From: Cercis canadensis
Lineage: Eukaryota; Streptophyta; Magnoliopsida; Fabales; Fabaceae
DNA length: 64,000 nt
NCBI GenBank assembly: GCA_003255065.1
Contig: QAOA01006516.1
Span: 466,691-530,690 of the forward strand
Reading direction: 5' to 3'
In this document: positions 1 to 11,695 of the stretch, piece by piece
How the letters are laid out: every line of letters starts with the position of its first letter
How positions within the stretch are numbered: position 1 is the stretch's first letter
Position numbers and translations under genes: made by a program
Notes under the pieces: generated by a model
The model's input: only the letters and a program-made list of their open reading frames with translations
Database searches by the model: none
What the model was told of the DNA's origin: nothing

Positions 1-212
1 GACTGATTTGACTAGCAGATTAAGCAGTAATAAATAAATTCTGATATCAAACTTTGGTCCGTAAACTCAGCAAGATATAACAATGTACACCCACTGAACA
101 GTCAATTCAGTAAAAAATTCATTCAATAATATAAGACATGCTTGGGGGGAGGGGTTGGGGGTGGAGAAGAACGACATCTGAAATAAGAGAACCAAAGAGA
201 ATTGAAACTTAC

Positions 213-1133
213 CATGAGAAGAGACGGAGCTAATGAAGGGTCCACAGAATTATAGACGGCAAGTTTTGGAAATACATGATGCACTAACTGCCTCTGAGAA
301 CGTTTCTACACTCAAGTCATCATTAAAATCAAAAGACAACATTAGAAAGTTTCCAGTCAAAACACAAACGATGATCCTGTAAAGTTTGAAAGAGCTAATG
401 CTTACCTGATCAGATGTGGCAGCCAGTTCGTGAATACTTCTTGCTAGTTGTGAATAAGAAACTGGCTGTCAAGACCAAGTAAAGTGCACCAAAGATCAAC
501 CACACAGCATTATACATTATCATTTCTCCTTTTTTGACAAAACACGCCGCCAATTAAAAGTTTCAATTATATGTTTTAGCATGTAGTATTAATTCCCATA
601 GAGAAAACAATATAGTAACATAGCTTTAGAGTGTGATGAACGCAAGTGCAAGTGTTGAAGTTAACCATCATACTATTCTGATCTTCAATTTCTGATAAAC
701 TATCAAGCAATATAACTTCTTGATCAAATAAACTCAAGCGGAGCCAAGTGAAGACAGAAAGAGAGATAAAACTGTCAAACCTTTTTCTTTTGCTTTTGCG
801 GCATAATATTAGTCCTAACTGGATTTAAGGCAGCTTTTGCTGCAGAAATGGTATCGTTCTGGATCTGCATCAGTGAGGCTCTCTTCGACTTTTTCTCCCC
901 AGCCGGCTTACCGAGAGCTGTCGGCTGAGCCGCCGGTGCTGCTGTCGCTGAAGATGGAGCCGCACTCGACGCTGAAGCCGTCGACGCCGTTGTCGGGTCC
1001 GCAGTTATTAGATCCATAAGCGTCGTTCCTGCCGAGTCCTGCACAAATCCAAAACAAGAAGGTGAAGAGTCAAGTATCTTCAAATTTTTAGAAAAATCCC
1101 CAGTAAAGAAATGTTACGACGAATTACCGCCAT
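213..1133 (-). CDS. TASH3: TASH3-like TPLATE-complex subunit, N-terminal exons (partial gene)
   Basis: Four coding exons can be read on the minus strand: 1128-1133 (ATGGCG only), 1038-781, 465-406 and 305-213, all in phase 0 with GT-AG introns of 89, 315 and 100 bp. Together they encode 139 residues: a short MAD start, a low-complexity Ala/Ser/Thr/Pro stretch, a basic GEKKSKRASLMQIQND segment, then SYSQLARSIHELAATSDQ and QLVHHVFPKLAVYNSVDPSL. From memory this matches the N-terminus of the plant SH3-domain protein TASH3 (Arabidopsis AT2G07360 type), a large helical-repeat subunit of the TPLATE endocytic complex at the plasma membrane. The rest of the protein lies beyond the left edge; a donor follows position 213. 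The 6-bp first exon gives the start MADSAGTTLMDLI; without it translation would begin at the internal ATG at 1017. The family match is strong; the gene name rests on recollection. Confidence 0.78.
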
Positions 1134-1483
1134 CGGAACTCTTTCTTGTCCTCTGATCAAACACCGGAGAGAGTCCCTTTCGCTGTTCGTTTTACTCCTA
1201 GTACCAGCTATTTCTTCACGGTGGCCAATATACGACGTCCGCCATTGTCATTACTTTTGGTGAAGGTTTAAACTTTTTTTCTTTTGTCCCCAAAAAAGAA
1301 AAAATTATTTTACCTTAATTCGTTAATTTATTACCTTCTTAACAAAATACTATATTTTATAAAATAATTTTTGGTGTTATGTATTAATTTTGTTTACATA
1401 TAGTTATTTAATATGTAATTATTATATTTATATTTAAAATAATAATAACTTATAATTATACGATATTATAAAATATTTTAATC
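1134..1483 (-). promoter_or_regulatory. 5' UTR and upstream region of the TASH3-like gene
   Basis: The roughly 130 bp upstream of the ATG are GC-richer (a CT-rich 5' UTR read on the minus strand, with an ACGT-core GACGTC motif near 1234). Beyond about 1260 the DNA becomes very AT-rich. The promoter is inferred from position only; no TATA box could be assigned with confidence. Confidence 0.4.
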
Positions 1484-1492
1484 ATTTTTTAT

Positions 1493-1703
1493 AGGAGGTT
1501 TCTTAGATACTTTTAGTATTTATGTAGTATGTCATACTACATAAGAATAACCAATAAATGAATGACATGTGTATAAATTAATTATTTTTAAGTTTGTTTA
1601 AAAAATTAAATAAATTATATTTTATATATAATAAAATATGAAAATTATGTATGTTTGCCACGTCAGTGTAGTATGGCATACTTACGTAGTATCATAGAAT
1701 CCT
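1493..1703 (+). mobile_element. 211-bp MULE-like MITE, copy 1
   Basis: The element is flanked by an exact 9-bp direct repeat, ATTTTTTAT, at 1484-1492 and 1704-1712. Its ends are imperfect inverted repeats (AGGAGGTTTCTTAGATACT against AGGATTCTATGATACT read from the right). It carries the internal palindrome GTAGTATGTCATACTAC. A second copy of almost the same length lies in opposite orientation at 40727-40938, also with a 9-bp but degenerate target duplication. A 9-bp duplication is characteristic of Mutator-type insertion. It has no coding capacity. Confidence 0.75.
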
Positions 1704-1712
1704 ATTTTTTAT

Positions 1713-2239
1713 GATGTAAACTATTTAAGTATTTCATTCTTTCAGCATTTTTATAGTCTTTTGTTTTAAATTTTAGGAACTAAAATTAGTTCTTTCAAAA
1801 ATAAAAATAAAGCATATGATTTGCATTAACATGTTTTTTATTTAAAAAATTACACATACTTTACACTGGATGAGTAAAATAAATAAATTTATGAGTGTTA
1901 AAATTAAAATAATTTTGCACAATGTGTTTCGAAAAAGAAAAAAAAAAAGAGAGTATATTGTAAGAACAGAAACTCTCATATCAAACACATGTTAATGTAT
2001 TTAACAATTAGGTGTGACTCAGTTAGTAAACTGAACTTTATGTAGAACGAATCCTAAAGTAATGTCATATCAAAATTTGAGCAAAAATTAGTCTCACATT
2101 AAAAATATAGAAATCACCTTGTAAGAAAAAAAAAACACATGTTAATATGTTTGGATTAGCTTAGAAATAATATTATGTTAAATAAAATAATCGATTATGG
2201 TTATTCTATATTTAGCATAATTTTACTATTTTATATCTT
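1713..2239. other. AT-rich intergenic DNA
   Basis: Very AT-rich sequence with homopolymer runs; no open frame, RNA gene or clear element boundary was seen. Confidence 0.6.
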
Positions 2240-2499
2240 TAAGTAAATCTACATTTGCGTTCTTAAAATATTCAAGATTTAAGAAAATAATCATTGAAAG
2301 AACACTAACTACAAAATAATTCTCGAAAGAATTGATATGTGTAACAAAATAGTCCTTGAAAGATGCAAAATTTAATAAATATTGGACTATTTTGTTACGC
2401 ATATCAGTTCTTTCGATGACTATTTTATAGTTAGTGTTCTTTCAATAACTATTTTGTTAAATCTTAAATCTTTCAGGGACGCAAATGTAAGTTTACTCT
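2240..2499. repeat. Foldback element, about 260 bp
   Basis: Left and right halves are inverted copies of each other over roughly 120 bp each. Both arms contain ACATTTGCGT, then GAAAGAACACTAACTA, then GTAACAAAATAGTCC; the axis is near 2375. The arms differ by scattered substitutions. The unit is best read as a foldback-type non-autonomous transposon. It abuts the element starting at 2502. Confidence 0.7.
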
Positions 2500-2501
2500 A
2501 T

Positions 2502-2637
2502 GGTAGTGTTTAGTATCAGTTATCCACTTGCCTAGGAATCCTTACTTTCCTGGGAATCTTATTCCCAAAAATGATATTACTAGGAAAGTTGATATTCCCA
2601 TATTTAGTTAACACTCAACTTTCCTAGGAATAATATC

Positions 2638-2694
<57 letters not shown>

Positions 2695-3448
2695 ACCTAT
2701 TTCACAAACTCATTGGAAGTCCTAGGAATGGTCTCATCCATGTGAAGCGCCCTCTCCACCTCTTCGCCTTCACCATCATCATCGGCTCCTTCAACATCAG
2801 CCCACCACCCAAGTCTCAAGAAACGATTTTTACCCGCTTTCTGCTGGGTTTAGGAGATAATGCAGTGACCCGAGGATTAAATTTGTAGGCAATTTTCACA
2901 AGCCACTGCCACTGGGAATCCCTGCGTGACGGGAACAGTGATGGTGACGGTGACGCTTATGTTGGTTCATGCTCCACGCCTCCTCCTTAACAGTCAACAC
3001 GGGACCTTCGTGAACCACCACAAAGAGACCTTTACTTTCCTTTGCAATTTTCCAATTCTCTGGATTCCAATTTCATTGGCTGAAATTTCTCTAGAATGCA
3101 AAATCAAAAGGAAAGGTTTGGTCCTCCTATTCGTGTGTTTCTGTAGAACGGCTTCAAGCCACGGAGGAAGAATAGCAGAAATGAAAGCGAGGAGGAAGAG
3201 AAGGGTGCGCGAGCGAGGCAGAGAAAAGAATGCCTAGCGTTGAGCGCTGGCACCTCCATTCCCAGGAAAGTTGGATTCCCAACTGAAGATGTGGGTAAGT
3301 TTTATTTTCATTTTGTGTATAAATTTCATTCCCGGGTATTTTTTATTCCTCGGAATGATTTTTTATCTCTTACACCAAACATGGGAAACTTTCATTCCCA
3401 CCTCATTTTCCCAAGAATCTTAAAACTTTCCTGGTACCAAACACCACC
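2502..3448. mobile_element. PIF/Harbinger-like non-autonomous element, 947 bp
   Basis: Imperfect terminal inverted repeats GGTAGTGTTTAGTATCAG (left) and GGTGGTGTTTGGTACCAG (right, reverse-complemented) are flanked by the 3-bp direct repeat TAT at 2499-2501 and 3449-3451. Both ends also carry degenerate copies of a TTCCTAGGAA / CATTCCC motif. The interior is GC-richer than its surroundings and contains a (TC)25 microsatellite. No transposase is encoded. A 3-bp duplication and a GTTTGG-type terminus fit the PIF/Harbinger superfamily, although TAT is not its usual TWA target. Confidence 0.6.
2643..2692. repeat. (TC)25 microsatellite
   Basis: Fifty uninterrupted bases of alternating TC inside the 947-bp element; on the minus strand it is a GA repeat. 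Confidence 0.95.
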
Positions 3449-3451
3449 TAT

Positions 3452-4089
3452 ATCTTTTCAATATATATAATTTTTTTTTAAACTCATAATCGAATAAAGA
3501 CAAGCACACTAAGATTGAAGGCAGAGGAAGAAGGATGAGTATGTCGGCTCTATGTATAGCTAGAATTTTTCAATAGACTAGAGAATTAAGTCACAAATCT
3601 AATGAGGAATCGATATAATGGCTATTGCAGCAAGCGGAGCCATTGATAATCGCAGCTACTGGGACTAGTACAATACCCGCATTAGCTCTAGCTGTTGTTG
3701 GCTCTGTTTCACCACAAGGAACCTCTTTATCTATTGGATTGCACCAAAAAAACTAATAAATTAGGCTAGTCTAATATTGGGTCAGCGAGTAGGACCGATT
3801 GGGTAATGGTTGGTGGAAATTTGGGGAGACACCATGTGACCATTGGTCTATGGCCCTCTATCATTGAATTTGGGTTCCAGTCATCATTTGCTCCATCTAC
3901 AACAAGTTTAGCCATTGAAAGCTCAAATTACCTGCAAAAGATTGCCTTCCCTGACTTTGACTTGCTTGCCACCAACATGGGTCCTATAAGTTTCACCTCA
4001 TTTATGGGTGGAGCTAACCATCAAATGCCCCCTCATTGGTATAAAAAACAACACGAAGCATAACACCATTTAATGTTTTCTCTCTAATT
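3452..4089. other. Intergenic DNA with an unrecognised 85-codon open frame
   Basis: An open frame at 3806-4063 (+) is embedded in a stretch with more balanced base composition. Its product has no motif I recognise, no close neighbour and no visible splice structure. It could be a captured or decayed fragment; I do not call it a gene. Confidence 0.3.
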
Positions 4090-4640
4090 CAAAACTTTTG
4101 AATGATGATTTGGGCAAAATGACTTGAATAATGCAAAAAAAAAAAAAAATAAACCTAAAAGTGTTACTGTTGAAACTATTTATTATAATGGATCTATTTT
4201 GAATATTTTAACATTGCACTATCAAACAAAATAGACCCACTACTTCAAATGTAGTGTATTCCTTTTAGTCCAACTACATCAAAGTAACAAGAATGAACAG
4301 TTAATTGAGCAAACGAATAGCAACAGGACAAAAGGAGCCCCACATTGAAGTAGTGTATTTTTATCAATCTTGCTAGTTAGGAAAAATGAGACTCTGAAAA
4401 GCATCATTCCTACCAGCATGATCCATTAGGTCACACTACTTTTCGAAGTAGCGTGACCTTAAGGAAAACACTTCTTCGTTTCAGCGGGACTATAATTGAC
4501 TTTAAAAAATCTGCTATTTCGTGATAATGGGACCACCGTTCATTCACACAGTTTCTATAGCATTTTTGGAATGTAGCGGAAGTTTTTAAGTCTCACTAAA
4601 TGTAAAATAGTGGGATTGTTCTATAAATACCCATTTCTGA
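4090..4640 (+). repeat. Palindrome-rich repeat, probable MULE terminal region (copy 1)
   Basis: This stretch shares an extended match with the reverse complement of 35955-36150 (for example GTTGAAACTATTTATTA and AATATTTTAACATTGCACTA on this strand). It contains repeated short palindromes built on ACTACTTC / GAAGTAG: one at 4249-4260, one at 4434-4454 and a partial one near 4576. It lies immediately upstream of a MULE transposase fragment in the same orientation, so it is plausibly that element's subterminal region. No clean terminus or target duplication was found. Confidence 0.45.
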
Positions 4641-4699
4641 GAATGGTTTTTCACATTTGTTGAGTGGCTAAATTCTCAAAGTGAGAGAGAAACATTAAG

Positions 4700-6370
4700 A
4701 AGTTGTTCTTAAATGCTGAAGGAGTGTGAGTTTGTGATAGTTGAGGGCAAAAGTTCATACGCTTAGAGATTTTTTAGGTACATTTAATTTTTTGTTTTAG
4801 TATAGAATTATGTGTAATAGTATTCGAAAAAGTTAAACATGTGTAGAAGTATATAATTTTTACTATTGTGTAGCCTATGTTTGATGTTAGAATATTGTTA
4901 AAAAATAGATTAATTTACCAAAAAAATACATTTTGCCTAAAAACAATGTGTTATTTTACTTAATATGGAAGAAGTTATTATAGAGAAGTTATAAGTTTGA
5001 TAAATTAGTACATGAATTTTGATATGCATTATTGATAATTTAGGAAGAAGATGTTTCTATTAGTTTATTACAATAGTCATATATACGATGGACCCCAATG
5101 TGTTATGTATGAGGGTCATAGGCCCATTGCTTTAAACCAGAAGAATAGATGTGGACTNTAGAGAAGCTATTATAGAGAAGTTATAAGTTTGATAAATTAG
5201 TACATGAATTTTGATATGCATTATTGATAATTTAGGAAGAAGATGTTTCTATTAGTTTATTACAATAGTCATATATACCATGGACCCCAATGTGTTATGT
5301 ATGAGGGTCATAGGCCCATTGCTTTAAGCCAGAAGAACAGATGTGGACTACAACGTTTACAATTTCTTGTTAATCATAAATTGAGTCTTCCAACAAATAA
5401 AGTTGTTCAGAAGATTATTTATAATTTATGATATTTTTGAATCTATTATTTTATAATGTAGTTGAACTGGGGTGTGATGATAATATTAAGAAGATGTTTG
5501 AAAGTCATAGTCAACATAAATCTCTAAGTGCAATTGAGATATTTGTAGAGGCTTAAACTGTGGAAGACGATGTTGGTGTAGATGGTAGCATACCGGAAGC
5601 TATTGATGGGAGTGGCTATAGTTCATATCCTCCAATAGTTAAACGAGGATAGAAGCGGAACTTTGTTATCAACCAAAACTTGGTTCATATGGGTTCTAGT
5701 ATGGTTTGGTTAGTTCTAGCCAAACTCGTAAGTCAAAAGAAGGTCATGAGTATCAATATAATGACCCGTTGCTAAGTTTGGATGTTCATACAATGGTGAT
5801 TAAAGAATATGAAGTTGGATGTAGTAAACATGGAAGTGAACAACCGAATATCAGTGGGGTAACTTTCCTATTAATCCTTTAATCCACACACATGATGATA
5901 AGAAAGGAGAATACGTGCTAGATGGGGGAAAATTCAACGATAAAGAGGAACCTAAACAGTTGTTAGGTTTGAATGTGTAACTATTGTGTGAGGAACTAAT
6001 ATCTGCTGCACCCCAACACGTGTCACCAATCCAATCGATGTTTTCTCCACACAATTCATACGTCAATTGGGAGACGATGCAACTAGCTTGTGATATTGGA
6101 AAAATACATGGGGTCAGTTGGTGGGAAAAATGTGACAAGCTACAAATTGGCTAACAGTTTTACAATAAAGAGGATATTAAGCTATCTCTAAAGCAATACT
6201 CATTTTACATACATCATATTTTTAAAGTGAAGCAGTTCAAACCTTATAAATTGATTTTGGAGTGTCTTAACTATAATGTTAGATGTAATTAGAGACTTAG
6301 AGCCTGCATAAGAAGCAAGAGCAAAATTTGGGAGATTGTTACGACATACACGAAGGTAGCCGCGATGTGA
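4700..6370 (+). pseudogene. MULE (mudrA-like) transposase, N-terminal fragment
   Basis: Two stretches look like a plant MULE transposase N-terminus. One at 5243-5431 reads MFLLVYYNSHIYHGPQ, resembling the start of many MURA proteins. The other at 6160-6365 contains FYNKEDIKLSLKQYSFYIHH and, further on, RLRACIRSKSKIWEI, the hallmark of the MuDR N-terminal DNA-binding region. The conserved Trp before RLRAC is replaced by a stop codon (TAG). Other stops and frame changes separate the pieces, and no DDE catalytic core follows. The region 4967-5349 is duplicated around an N and should be collapsed before any alignment. Confidence 0.7.
4967..5349 (+). repeat. Assembly duplication around N at 5158
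   Basis: The 191 bp before the N recur after it with an offset of 192 bp and a few substitutions (for example ATACGATGG against ATACCATGG). This is an unmerged contig overlap or second haplotype. Confidence 0.9.
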
Positions 6371-7428
6371 ATGATGGACTTAAAAAACATATTTATTTTT
6401 GAAAAGAAAAAACTTAGAGTCGCTATAAATTGTATTAAAATATGAGAAAAAAATTAAAAAATCTTTTTTGAATTTTAAAAAATGATCTGCAAACCAAATA
6501 TTGTTCAAGAGTCAGTTTGTGTATAAGAAATGTGTTAAGTACCACATAACACCCATCTGAAAGACTCGTCTGAAATTCAGTTACTCGAATTTAATTGTAT
6601 GAATATGATATGACTAAAAANAATTGTACGAATATGATATGACTAAAAAATGTATTTTATTTATTCTAAAAATAATAAATGTATTACAAAAGTATATAAT
6701 AAAATAAAGACTGAAAATTTAAACATACAATGAATGATTTTTACTATCAAACTCTAAATTTTTCCACCTTTTTGTAGCATGAAGTGCCTTTCTGAGATGA
6801 CACTACCTTCGTCTAGGTCAGATAGAGAAAAATGTCTCATATAAGATTGGCTCGCCCTATCCTTTTATGATAAATGAAGGAGCCTACAGATACTTCACAT
6901 CATAGTCACATACCAAATGAATGTAAATGTATGAGTTTATAAATTATTAAATTGTTCAAGGACGAAGATCTCAAGTATAAATGTAAAATAATAACAAATA
7001 ATCCTTAAGCTTCAAGCTTTCTATTAATCTCAAACTTCAAGCTTACTAAGGTAAATTCCCTTGCATCACATAATCTCACTAACGTTGTCAAGAAAAACTT
7101 AAGCACTCATAGAAACATTGATTGGATAATAACATAGTAGCTTAATATTTTTGTTGAATTATAGATTGACCCCATTTTTTTGGGTCATTTGATTGGGCTT
7201 GATGAACATGGACTGACCCTTAATAAAAAAAATATTGGACTAAAATTGAAAGATGGACTGGCCTATATTTAGACTGGTTTTTTTTTTTTTTTCAAATTCA
7301 ATCAGTCCAAAATGAATTATATATGAACCAGTAACAAGCTCCTCATTTGAGCAAGGTGGAAGGTAAGGAAGTTGTTTATCCATCCTTGGGCCAATATCAC
7401 CTCTCCCCCTCGCTTCTTCGTTGCCACA
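6371..7428. other. AT-rich intergenic DNA with a short N-flanking duplication
   Basis: Mostly AT-rich and featureless. A 27-bp direct duplication (6594-6620 and 6622-6649) flanks the N at 6621. No coding frame or element boundary was recognised. Confidence 0.5.
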
Positions 7429-7905
7429 GTATGGGACAAATACCCGAACTTTATTAAGCTAAGATGAGGTACTAGAAGGGTGTTGTTTTGCTACCTATAT
7501 GAATTAAACGTTGAGCACGAGAATGCGAAGGTCCCTTCATCATTTCTCTTATTCAGTTTCTCTGCCCTAAGCTTCTCTTTCTGAGGTCCATACCCATAAC
7601 TCCTAACTTCTCTTCCTCTTCTTCTTCTTGGTTTATTTCATGAATTCTCGGTGCAGCAACTGCTATNGTATGGGACAAATACCCGAACTTTATTAAGCTA
7701 AGATGAGGTACTAGAAGGGTGTTGTTTTGCTACCTGTATGAATTAAACGTTGAGCACGAGAATGCGAAGGTCCCTTCATCATTTCTCTTATTCAGTTTCT
7801 CTGCCCTAAGCTTCTCTTTCTGAGGTCCATACCCATAACTCCTAACTTCTCTTCCTCTTCTTCTTCTTGGTTTATTTCATGAATTCTCGGTGCAGCAACT
7901 GCTAT
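7429..7905 (+). repeat. Assembly duplication around N at 7667
   Basis: The segment 7429-7666 is repeated at 7668-7905 almost base for base (one visible difference, CTACCTATATG against CTACCTGTATG). The content is pyrimidine-rich and looks like a plant 5' UTR, possibly belonging with the CBP20-like fragment downstream. Confidence 0.9.
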
Positions 7906-8281
7906 GGGTTGGACCTTATTGGCTCAGTTACAGAGTAAAATATGGCTTATTTGTGCAAGCTACACTATTGATTCCATTTGTTTTGCAAAAGTTGCATAGC
8001 GTCTCGTTCAGATAATTTGAACTAGTTAATTAAACTCAAATTTGCTTTTCATGTAATTGCGATTTTTGTAAAATGAAAATTTAAGCTCACAATCACAAAC
8101 GAAGTCTGAGGTACAATGTTGTTTGTGTTGTAATATCTGGTTAAAGGAAAATGGAAGAGCAAGTGTCGCATACTATTAGAAGCTATCTTTATGCTTCAGC
8201 GAGTGCTATCCCTGTCTCTTTAATCTGATACGAAAATTAAATGGTTTAATTTGTATAATTAATATGTCATTTTTTCTGTAG

Positions 8282-8494
8282 GTTCCTGCTAAGAATTTGG
8301 CATATCGAGATAGAAGATTTACTGGATCAGAAGAATGCACTTTAGGCATCAACAACAAGTTATGTGGGAAATATGTCCTTTTACAGTACAGAAGAACAAG
8401 TTTATGAGCTCTTTTCCCGAGCTGGAGAAATAAAGAAAATTGTTATGGGCTTGGATAAGAACTCAAAAACACCTTGCGGCTTTTGCTTTGTTTT
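8282..8494 (+). pseudogene. CBP20: CBP20 (nuclear cap-binding protein subunit 2) exon, frameshifted
   Basis: An acceptor AG at 8280-8281 precedes sequence encoding AYRDRRFTG, and from 8361 the frame reads [20 protein letters not shown] and continues through [19 protein letters not shown] to FCFVL. This is the first half of the RRM of plant CBP20, including RNP2 (VGNM) and most of RNP1. The stretch between GSEE and YVGNM (8331-8360) contains compensating indels, so the two halves are in different frames. A GTAAG donor follows at 8495, but no downstream CBP20 exon is present before the next gene. It is a truncated, duplicated copy and not the working gene. CBP20 normally binds the mRNA cap with CBP80 in the nucleus. 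Confidence 0.85.
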
Positions 8495-8912
8495 GTAAGA
8501 CTCCATTGCAATTCATAGATGACATTTATACAATAATTAAATGCTCTTCATATAGTTAGTATCATATTTTTTTTTGCTTAGATTTTATACATGGGTATGC
8601 ACTCTTGTATTTAGATGCAAATTTGATACCTTCTCACAATCCACAGTTCGAATTGGTTCATGCTTATCCTACAACATCCCCCCTTCTATCTCTCTCTCTC
8701 TTTCAAGTTAACTATGAAATGTGGCCGAGATAATTATTGGAGATGACTTATGGACGAAGTGAAAAAAGTATATAACCCACAAAACTATTATATAGTGAAA
8801 GAGAGTCTATAGTAGATGTATTAGGGATTTTACATGCACCATTAATACCAAAAAGAAATTCAAACTACCTCAAAGCACCAGGAATTCATTCCAATTCAAA
8901 ACATTAGCATAT
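8495..8912. other. Sequence after the CBP20-like exon
   Basis: Starts as a typical T-rich intron but leads to no further CBP20 exon; otherwise AT-rich with a short (CT)n run near 8690. Nothing else recognised. Confidence 0.5.
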
Positions 8913-11695
8913 TACATATATCATTAATACGAAAAGAAACTGGTTTAGTGGCTCCCATTTTCTTAATGTCGTCTCTTTCTTTTAGCAGCACCATCAGTAT
9001 GCGTTGTTTTGTTAGCTCTAGAAGCAGATGCATTAATAGCAGCTTCACTAGTCCTTGCCAAACTGGAGATGAGAATAACATCCTTTATTTTGTCCAATGC
9101 TTGAACAAAAATTTGGCTCGTCTTCTCAAACTACATATGAAGAGTATGAAGGATAAGATAGCAAGAACATAACACTGATTGTGCATATTAAAACACTAAT
9201 TTCTTCTTGTGAGTCATATTTATGTTGAAGAGTTTAAGACTGTTGACAGCAAATAGAAGATCCATTTTGTGAAAAAACCTAATCATAAGTAAAAGTGATA
9301 TATATACATTGTAGTAGTTCATGTGCAAATGAGGAAAAAACTTTCATGAGTTAACTCGAAGACACACTGCTTTAAGCTTATAGTGCAATACAAGATTTGT
9401 CAGCCTCTGCTCATAATGAAGATACTTGTTGAAAAACATTAAATATTACATTTTTTTCATGTAACATGTAGTAACAATTTTGACAACCAATTACAATGGC
9501 AAAAAATAAGAAGAAAAATGAAACTGAGCTGAGGTAGTCTTACAAGCTAACAGAGAATGCAATGTTTTCTTCAACTCATCACATATGGATGAATTACTAT
9601 AGTACACATGCATTTAGCAGCATGATTAAGTAGGCCAAGTAGAAAGATAAAGGCATTAGATAAACATACAACTTTGGCTATGCACTCTAGTTATTGACTA
9701 AAATAAAACTAATGCAGCAACATTCCGTTGTAAACAGTGGGACACATACCACTTCAACTTTGCCAAGAGCATTTTCTAGCTTTTCGGTAAGTTGACGATT
9801 TTCATTTGTTAAAGCTTCAATCTGCATAACATACAACGGGCTCAAATGTCAAAAGCATAATGTAATTAAAAAAAAATTGGAGGGAAAATTACGAATAAAA
9901 AGCTATACCCAACAAAGATGAGCGATAGAAGATTGAAACAAACTTCAAATAAGTAAATAAAAAATATAAACAAAACCTTCTTCTGGTAGTCGATGTACAT
10001 CCTCCTATAACTAAAAGAGGCTGAAGATGGGGCTTCATTTAAGCCAATATTTTCATCAACCTGTTCGAATGTTAAATACATAATGTTGAAGAGACAAGGC
10101 AATTGGTCATAGAAAAAAAAATACTAACATTTACTTTTGATTTTAAAATTACCTTAGATTGCAATGATTCTATGACCTGCTCCACAACTTGTAATCGTTC
10201 TAAGACACAGTCAAAATTTCCCTCCAAGCTCTGTTCAGTTGAGTTTGCTTCAAGTTATGGCAATACTGGTTCACCATTCTAGTTATCACTAATAGTTAGA
10301 TCCTNTACATATATCATTAATACGAAAAGAAACTGGTTTAGTGGCTCCCATTTTCTTAATGTCGTCTCTTTCTTTTAGCAGCACCATCAGTATGTGTTGT
10401 TTTGTTAGCTCTAGAAGCAGATGCATTAATAGCAGCTTCACTACTCCTTGCCAAACTGGAGATGAGAATAACATCCTTTATTTTGTCCAATGCTTGAACA
10501 AAAATTTGGCTCGTCTTCTCAAACTACATATGAAGAGTATGAAGGATAAGATAGCAAGAACATAACACTGATTGTGCATATTAAAACACTAATTTCTTCT
10601 TGTGAGTCATATTTATGTTGAAGAGTTTAAGACTGTTGACAGCAAATAGAAGATCCATTTTGTGAAAAAACCTAATCATAAGTAAAAGTGATATATATAC
10701 ATTGTAGTAGTTCATGTGCAAATGAGGAAAAAACTTTCATGAGTTAACTCGAAGACACACTGCTTTAAGCTTATAGTGCAATACAAGATTTGTCAGCCTC
10801 TGCTCATAATGAAGATACTTGTTGAAAAACATTAAATATTACATTTTTTTCATGTAACATGTAGTAACAATTTTGACAACCAATTACAATGGCAAAAAAT
10901 AAGAAGAAAAATGAAACTGAGCTGAGGTAGTCTTACAAGCTAACAGAGAATGCAATGTTTTCTTCAACTCATCACATATGGATGAATTACTATAGTACAC
11001 ATGCATTTAGCAGCATGATTAAGTAGGCCAAGTAGAAAGATAAAGGCATTAGATAAACATACAACTTTGGCTATGCACTCTAGTTATTGACTAAAATAAA
11101 ACTAATGCAGCAACATTCCATTGTAAACAGTGGGACACATACCACTTCAACTTTGCCAAGAGCATTTTCTAGCTTTTCAGTAAGTTGACGATTTTCATTT
11201 GTTAAAGCTTCAATCTGCATAACATACAACGGGCTCAAATGTCAAAAGCATAATGTAATTAAAAAAAATTGGAGGGAAAATTACGAATAAAAAGCTATAC
11301 CTAACAAAGATGAGCGATAGAAGATTGAAACAAACTTCAAATAAGTAAATAAAAAATATAAACAAAACCTTCTTCTAGCAGTCGATGTACATCCTCCTAT
11401 AACTAAAAGAGGCTGAAGATGGGGCTTCATTTAAGCCAATATTTTCATCAACCTGTTCGAATGTTAAATACATAATGTTGAAGAGACAAGGCAATTGGTC
11501 ATAGAAAAACAATACTAACATTTACTTTTGATTTTAAAATTACCTTGGATTGCAATGATTCTATGACCTGCTCCACAACTTGTAATCGTTCTAAGACACA
11601 GTCAAAATTTCCCTCCAAGCTCTGTTCAGTTGAGTTTGCTTCAGGTTATGGCAATACTGGTTCACCATTCTGGTTATCACTAATAGTTAGATCTT
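8913..11695. repeat. Assembly duplication of 1.39 kb around N at 10305
   Basis: Positions 8913-10304 recur at 10306-11695 (offset 1393 at the left end) with a low density of substitutions and one-base indels in poly-A runs. The two copies carry different alleles, including a CAG to TAG change in the coiled-coil gene. It duplicates four exons artificially. Confidence 0.92.

Noticed and set aside
3806..4063. 85-codon open frame (+) as a gene
   Set aside because: No recognisable motif, no splice signals and it lies between transposon pieces; kept only as a note.
9128..9135. TAG just before FEKTSQIF as a fifth stop codon
   Set aside because: It fits a splice acceptor (CATATGTAG) after a pyrimidine-containing intron end, so it need not be translated.
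8963..10523. Two tandem copies of the coiled-coil gene
   Set aside because: Both copies are part of the 1.39-kb N-flanking duplication; one locus with two alleles is more likely.
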